Shown here: in pieces, positions 8,155-15,576 of the stretch
Layout of the letters: the number at the start of each line of letters is the position of its first letter
How positions within the stretch are numbered: the stretch's first letter is position 1
Source: Candidatus Pacearchaeota archaeon
GTDB taxonomy: Archaea > Nanobdellota > Nanobdellia > Pacearchaeales > GW2011-AR1
NCBI GenBank assembly: GCA_018303855.1
Contig: JAGVXI010000009.1
Coordinates: 1 to 56,205, forward strand
Reading direction: 5' to 3'
DNA length: 56,205 nt
Position numbers and translations under genes: made by a program
The notes under the pieces: generated by a model
What the model saw: only the letters and a program-made list of their open reading frames with translations
Databases searched by the model: none
What the model was told of the DNA's origin: nothing

Positions 8155-8925
8155 TTACCTTAGCTTGAAAATTGCTGTGACTTGCGCCGAGATTGTTTGT
8201 TCGCCTGGCTGAATGTTTGTTGTTGCAACTTTAGCCTCTTCTGCAATTGCAATTCCTGAATCAGCTCTTGCCTGGTATATTGGCCAAGGATAATAATCAA
8301 AGCTGTTATCTGAAACTGAAACCAATGCTCCAAGTTTTTTGTTTAAACCTTCTGCTATTGCTTCTGCTTTAATTCTTGCGTCTTCTGAAGCAAGTTTTAC
8401 TGCTTCTGCTTTATACTGATTTTGTTTTTCCTGGCTTAGTTCAAAATTTATGTAATTAATGTTTGCTCCTGCATCAACTCCGGCATCGATTACATCCCCT
8501 ATTTTATCTGCATCTTCTGTTGAAAGTTCGACTTTTAATGAGTGAGTTGCAGTATACCCTGTAATCTTCTGGTTTCCATTATTCCAGTCATAATTTGGGT
8601 AAATGTTAAAATTTTGGGTTTCTATTTGCTTTCTTTCAAATCTTTCTTTTATAAGCTCTGTTATTACACTATCAACAATCTCTGCATTTTTATCTTTAGC
8701 TTCTTGTGCTGTATCTGCTTTTGTTTCAACATTAAAATATACTGTTACTAAATCAGGAGTTACATCAATGGAAGACTGCCCATTTACTGAAACAGTGTTT
8801 GTTATTGAAGGATTTAAATTATTAAAAACTAAAAAACCTAGGAATGCTACAAAAACAATCCCAAGAACAATGATTAATGTTATTGCGACTGATTTTTCCA
8901 TTTTACCGCGTTTATCTTTTTGCAT
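8155..8925 (-). CDS. SIMPL (DUF541) domain protein, membrane-anchored
   Basis: 256 residues: one N-terminal membrane helix (about 12-34), then a SIMPL/DUF541 domain with the usual start VNGQSSIDVTPDLVTVYFNVET, the central AQEAKDKNAEIVDSVI helix and the GYTATHSLKVEL strand. SIMPL proteins are exported and have loosely defined roles in envelope stress. There are two candidate starts, the ATG at 8925 and the one eight codons later (MEKSVAIT); an AGGAGGT-like site right before 8925 favours the first. It is the last of three same-strand genes behind a membrane-bound winged-helix regulator, with only 4 nt to the gene before it. Confidence 0.85.
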   Translation of the reverse strand: MQKDKRGKMEKSVAITLIIVLGIVFVAFLGFLVFNNLNPSITNTVSVNGQSSIDVTPDLVTVYFNVETKADTAQEAKDKNAEIVDSVITELIKERFERKQIETQNFNIYPNYDWNNGNQKITGYTATHSLKVELSTEDADKIGDVIDAGVDAGANINYINFELSQEKQNQYKAEAVKLASEDARIKAEAIAEGLNKKLGALVSVSDNSFDYYPWPIYQARADSGIAIAEEAKVATTNIQPGEQTISAQVTAIFKLR

Positions 8926-8929
8926 TTTT

Positions 8930-9223
8930 TTACCTCCTTACAATTTTTATTAATGTCAGTGACAATATCGATGATATGAGATAAATCATTAAAATTTCAG
9001 TAGCAATTGAAATATAAGTAATTATTGTTGGGACAACTAACTTATTCGAGTTGGTTATTAAACTATAAAATGAAGTTAAAGAATTAACTGGATAACATGG
9101 GGCTTTAATGCATTGAACATTAATTTTTACTGGAATTATAGGCAAGAATACCAAGATTATTAAAAGCATAATAAATAAGATAATATTCCAAATGTTTGGT
9201 TTAAGATTTTTTTTATTAATCAT
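8930..9223 (-). CDS. Small two-helix membrane protein
   Basis: 97 residues with two long hydrophobic helices (about 10-30 and 65-92) and a short external loop containing CIKAPCYPV, a possible disulfide pair. I do not recognise a family. It lies 1 nt after the regulator gene and 4 nt before the SIMPL gene, so the three form an operon. It may partner the regulator in sensing envelope state; that is an inference from context. Confidence 0.55.
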   Translation of the reverse strand: MINKKNLKPNIWNIILFIMLLIILVFLPIIPVKINVQCIKAPCYPVNSLTSFYSLITNSNKLVVPTIITYISIATEILMIYLISSILSLTLIKIVRR

Positions 9224-9224
9224 T

Positions 9225-9824
9225 TTACAATTTTCTCCAATTTAATATTGAGTACACAATTAACGCGAAAAGTGCTCCTATTAAAAACCATGTCCATGCT
9301 GGGGAAACAGAAGTAAAAAATAAATTCCCTTGTACTGATTCAATGGGAGCTTGGGCTAAACTGGAGGTTACTTCTTCTATATTAATAGCAGATTTAGTTA
9401 TATTACTGCTATAATCTTTTGATGAAACATAAAATTTAACTAAAAAAGTTCCTATGGCAGATATAATAATTGTTGGTAGAATTGCCTTTAACTTTAAAGA
9501 AACTTTAGACATGGGTTTTGAAGAGATAATAATTGACTTGTTTGAGAGTTTGTATAAAACAATTTTTTTCCCTTTTGTACTCCAAAAATGAGCTTTTGCT
9601 TTTTCTATAATGCCGGCATTTAAAAGTTTATTTAGATTATATTCTATGGTATTAATGGGAGCAGTTAATGTTTCGGCAATATCTTTTTCACTTGCGTCTT
9701 TTGTTTCAGCAAGAAGATCTATTATTTTTTTGCATGTTTTGCTTCCGAGCACATCTGCAAGTGCTTTTGCTTTTTCATCATCCATGGATATTAAAAGGAA
9801 TTTTTTTTCTTCCATAAAAAACAT
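9225..9824 (-). CDS. Membrane-anchored ArsR-like winged-helix regulator
   Basis: 199 residues. Residues 15-100 or so form a winged helix-turn-helix: LADVLGSKTCKKIIDLL, then ASEKDIAETLTAPINTIEYN as the recognition region, then a wing with YKLSNKSII. Two membrane helices follow (about 110-130 and 173-195) with an external loop between. Such one-component membrane HTH proteins are common in archaea. A TTTATAAA box lies about 15-25 nt upstream, which supports a leaderless or near-leaderless start at 9824 or at the in-frame ATG at 9815. It probably controls its own operon with the SIMPL gene. Confidence 0.75.
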   Translation of the reverse strand: MFFMEEKKFLLISMDDEKAKALADVLGSKTCKKIIDLLAETKDASEKDIAETLTAPINTIEYNLNKLLNAGIIEKAKAHFWSTKGKKIVLYKLSNKSIIISSKPMSKVSLKLKAILPTIIISAIGTFLVKFYVSSKDYSSNITKSAINIEEVTSSLAQAPIESVQGNLFFTSVSPAWTWFLIGALFALIVYSILNWRKL

Positions 9825-9873
9825 AATGAAACAGCATTTATAAACAAAACGATTAGTTCAAAAAATATTGAAG

Positions 9874-10056
9874 CTATAGCCTGGATGAAAAATGAGAAAT
9901 TTTTTTAGCTTCATAAAATCTTTTTACAGATTCAAAAATTTGTGCAGTTTTTTTTCCATATCCAAACTCTATATTATTAAGAGTTTCATCTTGTGGGTTA
10001 AATGCAATACGAGTTCTTAAAACTCTATTGCCCAAAAGACAAACACTTAAACTCAA
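9874..10056 (-). CDS. Uncertain small ORF, possibly a gene remnant
   Basis: A 60-residue frame beginning with TTG. The frame stays open upstream to about 10137 without an ATG or GTG, giving a coherent soluble sequence (PFYIGGVTEPAGLS, then RTRIAFNPQD and GYGKKTAQIFESVKRFYEAKK). A real protein sequence without a normal start suggests either a TTG-initiated gene or a truncated pseudogene. I do not recognise the family. It stands between the regulator operon and the DUF5652 gene. Confidence 0.3.
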   Translation of the reverse strand: MSLSVCLLGNRVLRTRIAFNPQDETLNNIEFGYGKKTAQIFESVKRFYEAKKISHFSSRL

Positions 10057-10218
10057 ACCTGCTGGCTCTGTAACTCCCCCAATATAAAAAGGTTTTATTT
10101 CATAATAATAAGAAGGATTTTCCTGTATTAAAGTTTTTTATAGTTCTTTAAACAACAATCTTGGGCTTAATTGAGTCATAATTTTAGCAGCCCTGCTTTC
10201 CTTTTAAATCTTGTTATC

Positions 10219-10458
10219 TTATTTTTTTGCTCTTGTTATTATTTTAGGCTTACCCATTTCTGAGAAAATAAAGAGGTATAATATTTCTAAAATTCCTGCT
10301 GTGTTTATTAGAGCAAGCATAATAAACCAAACTATACTTCCTTTTCTAGCAGATTTCCATAATGCCAAAAGCTTCCATACAAATGACCAAATAATAAGCA
10401 CAATCAAGATTCCTAATGGAATACCTAACTGCATTGAAAGAATTTGAAAATAATCCAT
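10219..10458 (-). CDS. DUF5652 family membrane protein
   Basis: 79 residues with two membrane helices and the DUF5652 pattern: WKLLALWKSARKGSIVWF, then NTAGILEILYLFIFS. This small family is widespread in candidate-phylum archaea and bacteria; its function is unknown. The tail is basic and should lie in the cytoplasm. It reads away from the ribonucleotide reductase gene, with a shared divergent promoter region of about 180 nt. Confidence 0.85.
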   Translation of the reverse strand: MDYFQILSMQLGIPLGILIVLIIWSFVWKLLALWKSARKGSIVWFIMLALINTAGILEILYLFIFSEMGKPKIITRAKK

Positions 10459-10643
10459 AATATTAAACCTCTCTTAACAAATAACAAAATATTGTCTTAT
10501 TTTTAAATGTTTTTGATGACAATTAGATAAAGAGAATATTTTTGCAATGTTCTATATAAACAAAAACAGTAATATTTAAATATATATTATACAGGTTTTA
10601 AGTATGTTTCAAATTCTAAAAAAAGAGATAGGTGAATTATAAG

Positions 10644-12953
10644 ATGGGAGATTTAGAAACAAAGATTAATAATGCTACTGAATTTACTATTAAACAAATA
10701 AAAAAAAGAACAGGGGAAGTGGTCTCATTTGATATAACAAAAATTTCTAGTGCAATATATAGGGCAATGGAAGCGGCAAAAGAAGAGGGGATTAATTTGC
10801 AAAATGATTCTATAAGAATAGCCCAAAATGTGGTAAAGGATTTGCAGGATAAAATCGTAAAGAAAAACGGAGAAACCGGAGGCGACTATGTTCCAGAAAT
10901 AGAAGAGATACAGAACCTTGTTGAAAGAAATTTAATTATTTCTGGTTTGGCTGATACAGCAAAAGCATATATCCTATATCGTAATAGAAGAGCCCAAGTT
11001 AGGGTTAGTAAAAGGGATATACCAGAAAGGGTAAAAAAGTTAGTTAATGATAATAAAAAATATTTTAAAGATAATCCTTTAGGAGAGTTTGTTTTTTATA
11101 GAACATATTCCCGATGGAAAGGAGATGAAGGAAGAAGAGAAACATGGATTGAAACTGTTGGTAGGTATGCTGATTTTATGAAGAGAAATTTAGAAACAAG
11201 ATTAAATGAAGATGAGTATAATGAGATTAAAGATTCAATATTAAACCAAAGAGTCCTGCCTTCTATGAGATTATTATGGAGTGCGGGAAAAGCCGCAGAA
11301 GCTACAAATGTAGCTGCATACAACTGTTCATTTACAACTCCGACTGAACTAAAAGATTTTGGTGAAATAATGTATGTTTTAATGTGCGGCACAGGAGCTG
11401 GGTTTTCTGTTGAAAACCAGTTTGCTCAACAACTCCCAATTGTATTAAAACAAAGAGGAGAAAAAGCTCCAACACATATTATAGAAGATAGTAAAGAAGG
11501 ATGGGCGAATGCACTCATTAAAGGAATGGAAACATGGTATGGTGGTTATGACATTGATTTTGATTATTCCAAATTAAGACCTGTAGGAGCAAGATTAAAA
11601 ACAATGGGAGGCAGAAGTTCTGGACCAGAACCATTAAAGTTATTACTTGGATACACTCGTGATAGAATTTTAAAAAATCAGGGCAGAAGACTGAAAAGTA
11701 TAGATGTTCATGATATTAATTGCAAAATAGGAGAAGCTATAGTAGTTGGCGGGGTTAGAAGAAGTGCAGAAATATCCCTCTCTGATTTAGATGATATTTT
11801 AATGAGAAATGCAAAAACCGGAGAATTTTACAACAAACATCCAGAAAGAAGGCTGGCAAATAATTCTGCAGTTTATTTAGAGAAGCCATCAGCAACCGAA
11901 TTTATGAAAGAATGGCTGGCTTTAGCTGAAAGTGGAACAGGAGAAAGAGGGATATTCAACCGAGGAGGGTTAATTTATCAACTTCCCAAAAGAAGATTGA
12001 ATGCCCTTGGTAGTCGTATTGATTCAATGGGAACAAATCCTTGCGTAGAGATAAATCTAATAAGAAATCAATTCTGCAATTTAACAACCATGGTTGCACG
12101 GACTTATGATACCTTAAAAACTTTGCTTAAAAAAGTGGAGATAGCAACTATATTAGGAACGTATCAATCAATGTTAACTAACTTCCCCTTCTTATCAGAT
12201 AAATGGAGAGAAAATTGTGAAGAAGAAAGATTGTTAGGGGTTTCTATAACAGGAATAATGGACTGCCAAATCTTGCAAAATCCAGAAGTATTACAAAAAT
12301 TAAGAGAACGCGCGATTGAAACAAATAGGCATTATGCAAAAAGATTTGGAATCAATCCCTCAACATGTGTTACCTGCGTTAAACCAGAAGGCTCAGGCTC
12401 TAAAGTTGTGGGTTCATCTGAAGGAGCTAGTGCAAGATGGAACGAACATTACTTGCAAAATATTAGGATAAGTGCTAGTGATCCCTTGTTCCAAATGTTA
12501 AAAGAACAAAAATATCCTTACTATCCTGAAGTTGGGGAAAGTATGACTAATGCTACAACTTATGTTTTGCCATTTGCTGTAAAGTCACCAGAAAATGCAA
12601 TAGTCAGAAAAGATTTAAGTGCAATAACCCAGCTAGAAAATTGGAGAAGACTAAAAACAAATTATACAGAACACAATCCCTCCTCATCAATATACATTGG
12701 TGATGATGAATGGATAGAGGCAGCGCATTGGATATATAAAAATTGGAATCAAATTGGGGGGTTGGCATTTTTCCCAAGAGATGACAATGTTTATCAGTTA
12801 GCTCCAAAAGAAGATATAGATGAAAGGGGATATCATGAATTGCGCTCTAAACTTCCTGAAGTGGATTATTCTCAAATAATAAATTATGAGAAAGAAGATG
12901 AAACAACTGGAGCAAAAGAATATGCATGTGTTGGAGGAAGTTGTGATATTTGA
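10644..12953 (+). CDS. nrdJ: Adenosylcobalamin-dependent (class II) ribonucleoside-triphosphate reductase
   Basis: 769 residues. The N-terminus is an ATP-cone (KKRTGEVVSFDITKISSAIY), the allosteric domain. The barrel carries YNCSFTTPTELKDF with the first active-site cysteine, GTGAGFSVE, GVRRSAEISLSDLDD, NPCVEINL with a further conserved cysteine, and TCVKPEGSGSKVVGSSEGAS. The C-terminal CVGGSCDI has a CxxxxC pair for re-reduction by thioredoxin. It makes deoxyribonucleotides from ribonucleotides using vitamin B12. I chose the ATG at 10644 because AGGTGA lies 9-10 nt before it; an in-frame GTG at 10632 is the alternative. The dUTPase-kinase and thioredoxin genes follow. Confidence 0.93.
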   Translation: MGDLETKINNATEFTIKQIKKRTGEVVSFDITKISSAIYRAMEAAKEEGINLQNDSIRIAQNVVKDLQDKIVKKNGETGGDYVPEIEEIQNLVERNLIISGLADTAKAYILYRNRRAQVRVSKRDIPERVKKLVNDNKKYFKDNPLGEFVFYRTYSRWKGDEGRRETWIETVGRYADFMKRNLETRLNEDEYNEIKDSILNQRVLPSMRLLWSAGKAAEATNVAAYNCSFTTPTELKDFGEIMYVLMCGTGAGFSVENQFAQQLPIVLKQRGEKAPTHIIEDSKEGWANALIKGMETWYGGYDIDFDYSKLRPVGARLKTMGGRSSGPEPLKLLLGYTRDRILKNQGRRLKSIDVHDINCKIGEAIVVGGVRRSAEISLSDLDDILMRNAKTGEFYNKHPERRLANNSAVYLEKPSATEFMKEWLALAESGTGERGIFNRGGLIYQLPKRRLNALGSRIDSMGTNPCVEINLIRNQFCNLTTMVARTYDTLKTLLKKVEIATILGTYQSMLTNFPFLSDKWRENCEEERLLGVSITGIMDCQILQNPEVLQKLRERAIETNRHYAKRFGINPSTCVTCVKPEGSGSKVVGSSEGASARWNEHYLQNIRISASDPLFQMLKEQKYPYYPEVGESMTNATTYVLPFAVKSPENAIVRKDLSAITQLENWRRLKTNYTEHNPSSSIYIGDDEWIEAAHWIYKNWNQIGGLAFFPRDDNVYQLAPKEDIDERGYHELRSKLPEVDYSQIINYEKEDETTGAKEYACVGGSCDI

Positions 12954-13119
12954 TGAAAAGTTTGTCAACAATCCTTCAATAACAGATAAGCATTGTGATT
13001 AATTAATACGCACTTTTTAACCAGTAAAGCAGATTTAATGTCATAAAAGTTTATTTGTATTAGAAAGTTAGAAACATTTTTAAGCTTAATTAAGTTCTTA
13101 AATAATTATAAAAATTAAA

Positions 13120-14148
13120 ATGTCTTCAGTTAAAATCAAAGTAAAAAAACTTCATGAAGAAGCAATTCTTCCAAGATATGCGCATGAAGGAGATTCTGGA
13201 ATGGACATTTTTGCTCTTGAGGAGACAATCATAAATCCTCTTGAAAGAAAAATTGTTCGTACAGGAATAAGCGTCGAGATTCCTAATGGTTATGAAGTAC
13301 AATTCAGGTCAAAATCAGGATTAGCTGCAAATTACGGCGTTGTAATTTTAAATTCTCCCGGAACAATTGACTCTACTTACAGGGGCGAACTTTTAGCAAT
13401 ATTATACAATTCAGACAAAAACAAGCCATATAAAGTTGAAAAATATTCCAAAGTCGGGCAGATTGTACTAAAGAAAGTAGAACAGATTGAACTTGAAGAA
13501 ACAAAAAATCTTTCATATAGCTCCCGTGGTATTGGCGGATTAGGAAGCACTGGACTTTTTATAAAAGATGAAAAATCAATAATTCTTGGCTTAACTGGAA
13601 GCATTGCATCTGGGAAAGATGTTATTTCCGAATATCTTAAGGAAAAAGAATTTTTATACATTTCTTTATCAAGCATAATAAGAAACATGGCCAGCAAATA
13701 TGATATTGAAATAACAAGAAAAAATCTTCAAGATTTTGGCAACAAATTAAGAGAACAGCATGGCTCTGGTTATTTAGCAGAAGAAGCCTTGAAAATTATA
13801 AAGGAAAATAATTGTAAAAAGGCAGTCATTGATGGAATAAGAAATCCAGGAGAAATTGAAGTTCTAAAAAATCAAAACAATTTTCAATTTACATTGATAT
13901 CTGTGGATTCTTCATTAGAAACAAGATACCAAAGATTATTAATAAGAAACAAGCCAAGTGATCCAAAAACATGGCAGGAATTTATCAAAGCTGATGAAAG
14001 AGATAAAGGCAGAGGAGAGAGTGAAACAGGACAAGGCGTTGCTAAATGCATGGATTCCGCTGATTTTAAGTTAATTAATGAGAAAGATATAGAAAGTTTT
14101 AAAGTTCAGATAGGTGAGTTTTATAATAAAATAAATAAAAAGTTATAA
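13120..14148 (+). CDS. dUTPase fused to a P-loop nucleoside monophosphate kinase-like domain
   Basis: 342 residues. Residues 1-147 are a trimeric-type dUTPase: motif 1 GDSGMDIFA, motif 2 FRSKSGLA, motif 3 with NSPGTIDSTYRGE, and motif 5 RGIGGLGSTG. Residues 152-342 form a kinase-like domain with Walker A GLTGSIASGKD, an LSSIIR/QDFGNKLRE region and VIDGIRNPGEIE, like dephospho-CoA-kinase/dNMP-kinase relatives. The first half hydrolyses dUTP to dUMP. The second probably phosphorylates a deoxynucleotide monophosphate, but its substrate cannot be read off. It lies between nrdJ and thioredoxin, in a deoxynucleotide supply neighbourhood. Confidence 0.88.
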   Translation: MSSVKIKVKKLHEEAILPRYAHEGDSGMDIFALEETIINPLERKIVRTGISVEIPNGYEVQFRSKSGLAANYGVVILNSPGTIDSTYRGELLAILYNSDKNKPYKVEKYSKVGQIVLKKVEQIELEETKNLSYSSRGIGGLGSTGLFIKDEKSIILGLTGSIASGKDVISEYLKEKEFLYISLSSIIRNMASKYDIEITRKNLQDFGNKLREQHGSGYLAEEALKIIKENNCKKAVIDGIRNPGEIEVLKNQNNFQFTLISVDSSLETRYQRLLIRNKPSDPKTWQEFIKADERDKGRGESETGQGVAKCMDSADFKLINEKDIESFKVQIGEFYNKINKKL

Positions 14149-14381
14149 TGTTGCTTATTAATAGAATCTAGTTTATTATTGGCATGATTATTGTTAAATA
14201 ATAAAGTACAAACATAGGAGTTTTTAAGTTGTTAAAGCATTAAAATGTGGGTTACTATTATATTAAACTTCAACCTTTAAGATATAAACTTATTACACAC
14301 AGAATTAAAGCTGATTAAGATAAAACCTGTAATTTCCGCAAATTTTATAAACATCTTTTTTCCTATTTTAACATTATTAAA

Positions 14382-14711
14382 ATGGCGCAAACTGAAAAAG
14401 TTCAAGAGCTGAGCAACAATGGCTCATTTGATAAATTTATATTAAAAGGCATTGCATTAGTTGACTTCTATGCAGATTGGTGCATGCCCTGCTTAATAAT
14501 GGCTCCTATTATGGAAGAACTTTCTGAAAAGTTTAAAGGCAGGATTAAATTCGGAAAATTAAATGTTGACGAGGGAAGCAATTTAGCCCAGAAATACCAG
14601 GTTAGCTCAATTCCTAATATGATTCTTTTTAAGAACGGGCAGGTTATTAGAAGATTTGTTGGTTCTCAATCTGCTGATGATTTTGAAGACAAGTTGAGAA
14701 AGTTTGTTTGA
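14382..14711 (+). CDS. trxA: Thioredoxin
   Basis: 109 residues with the thioredoxin fold: LVDFYADWCMPC, the cis-proline region SSIPNMILF and the closing GSQSADDFEDKL helix. The active site is CMPC rather than the usual CGPC, which is expected to shift its redox potential. Likely an electron donor for the ribonucleotide reductase and MsrA encoded nearby. A TTTTATAAA box lies about 35 nt before the ATG, so the gene has its own promoter and a short leader. Confidence 0.93.
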   Translation: MAQTEKVQELSNNGSFDKFILKGIALVDFYADWCMPCLIMAPIMEELSEKFKGRIKFGKLNVDEGSNLAQKYQVSSIPNMILFKNGQVIRRFVGSQSADDFEDKLRKFV

Positions 14712-14863
14712 TTATTAGTTATAACCACAAACCATATAGCTATATAACCTTATTTAATTTAATTAGTATATCTAACTTTAAAAGATTACAGCTAACTTAA
14801 GATATTTAACTATTAAGACTTCCAAGAAAAACCTTTTAAACACAAAAATATTAATGAAGCTAC

Positions 14864-14961
14864 GGCTCCGTAGCTCAGCCTGGCAGAGCACTGGACTTTT
14901 ATTCATGGTAAAGATACCAAAAGAAATCCAGGTGTCGAGGGTTCAAATCCCTTCGGGGCCA
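14864..14961 (+). tRNA. tRNA-Lys (TTT) with intron
   Basis: Acceptor stem GGCTCCG pairs with CGGGGCC. The D arm is GCTC/GAGC, the anticodon stem CTGGA/TCCAG, and the T arm GAGGG-TTCAAAT-CCCTT. The anticodon loop is split. Placing the intron at the canonical 37/38 site gives loop CTTTTA plus A, anticodon TTT, with an intron of about 24 nt. The discriminator is A. The isotype follows from this intron placement. Confidence 0.88.
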
Positions 14962-15021
14962 TAATAAACTTATTTCAAAATCTATCTAAAAGCCCCTTAG
15001 AATTAACAATAATTTAAAAAC

Positions 15022-15078
15022 GGCTTTGCACCTAAACTAAACCACTTTTGGTGCAAGAACTACTTATGGTGCAAAGCC
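15022..15078 (+). promoter_or_regulatory. Inverted repeat with alternative pairing upstream of rpoH
   Basis: GGCTTTGCACC (15022-15032) is perfectly complementary to GGTGCAAAGCC (15068-15078). A second GGTGCAA at 15050-15056 can pair with the same left arm, so two exclusive hairpins are possible. It is in the gap between tRNA-Lys and rpoH. It could be a terminator, a DNA operator or a leader switch; nothing in the sequence decides which. Confidence 0.5.
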
Positions 15079-15201
15079 ATCTCGCCCGAAACATTTAAAA
15101 ACCAATTTTGAGTAACTTTTAGTATTGAAAAGTTGTTAAAGTTTTTCAAATATTATCCGATTAGAGAAAATTACGCAATATCAACTCCACTTAAACATAG
15201 A

Positions 15202-15208
15202 TTATAAA
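15202..15208 (+). promoter_or_regulatory. TATA box of rpoH
   Basis: TTATAAA lies 21-27 nt before the rpoH ATG at 15229. That is the usual archaeal distance to the transcription start, so the rpoH message is probably leaderless. Confidence 0.6.
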
Positions 15209-15228
15209 GCATAATCAACCCCATTCAA

Positions 15229-15441
15229 ATGCACATTTTACAGCCTAAACATATAAAATTGTCTGAGAAAGAAATGCAAGTTATTCTTAATACTCTTAAT
15301 ATTTCTAAACCTCAGCTTCCAAAAATATTTTTTGATGACCCTGCCCTGCCAGAAGGTTGTACAATTGGAGATATAATCAAAATAGAACGAAAAGAATCAA
15401 AAACCGGAGAAGTTTATTTTTATTATAGAGTAATTGTTTAA
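15229..15441 (+). CDS. rpoH: RNA polymerase subunit H (Rpb5-like)
   Basis: 70 residues, the normal length for archaeal RpoH, which matches only the C-terminal domain of eukaryotic Rpb5. Signature parts are LPKIFFDDPALPE, then GDIIKIERKESKTGE and YYRVIV at the end. The subunit binds the jaw of RNA polymerase near downstream DNA. It heads the rpoH-rpoB-rpoA order usual in archaea, but a 135-nt gap separates it from rpoB. Its own TATA box is close enough for leaderless translation. Confidence 0.94.
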   Translation: MHILQPKHIKLSEKEMQVILNTLNISKPQLPKIFFDDPALPEGCTIGDIIKIERKESKTGEVYFYYRVIV

Positions 15442-15576
15442 GTTAATTTAATATGTAAAAGATAAGCGAAGATAGTTTAATGTTAACAGGGACGGGCAAA
15501 TGAGAAAAAGTAAGTTAATTAATAGTAGGGTTTTGGGCGAGCGCAAGATTTAATGAATTAAAAACAAAATCTAAAA

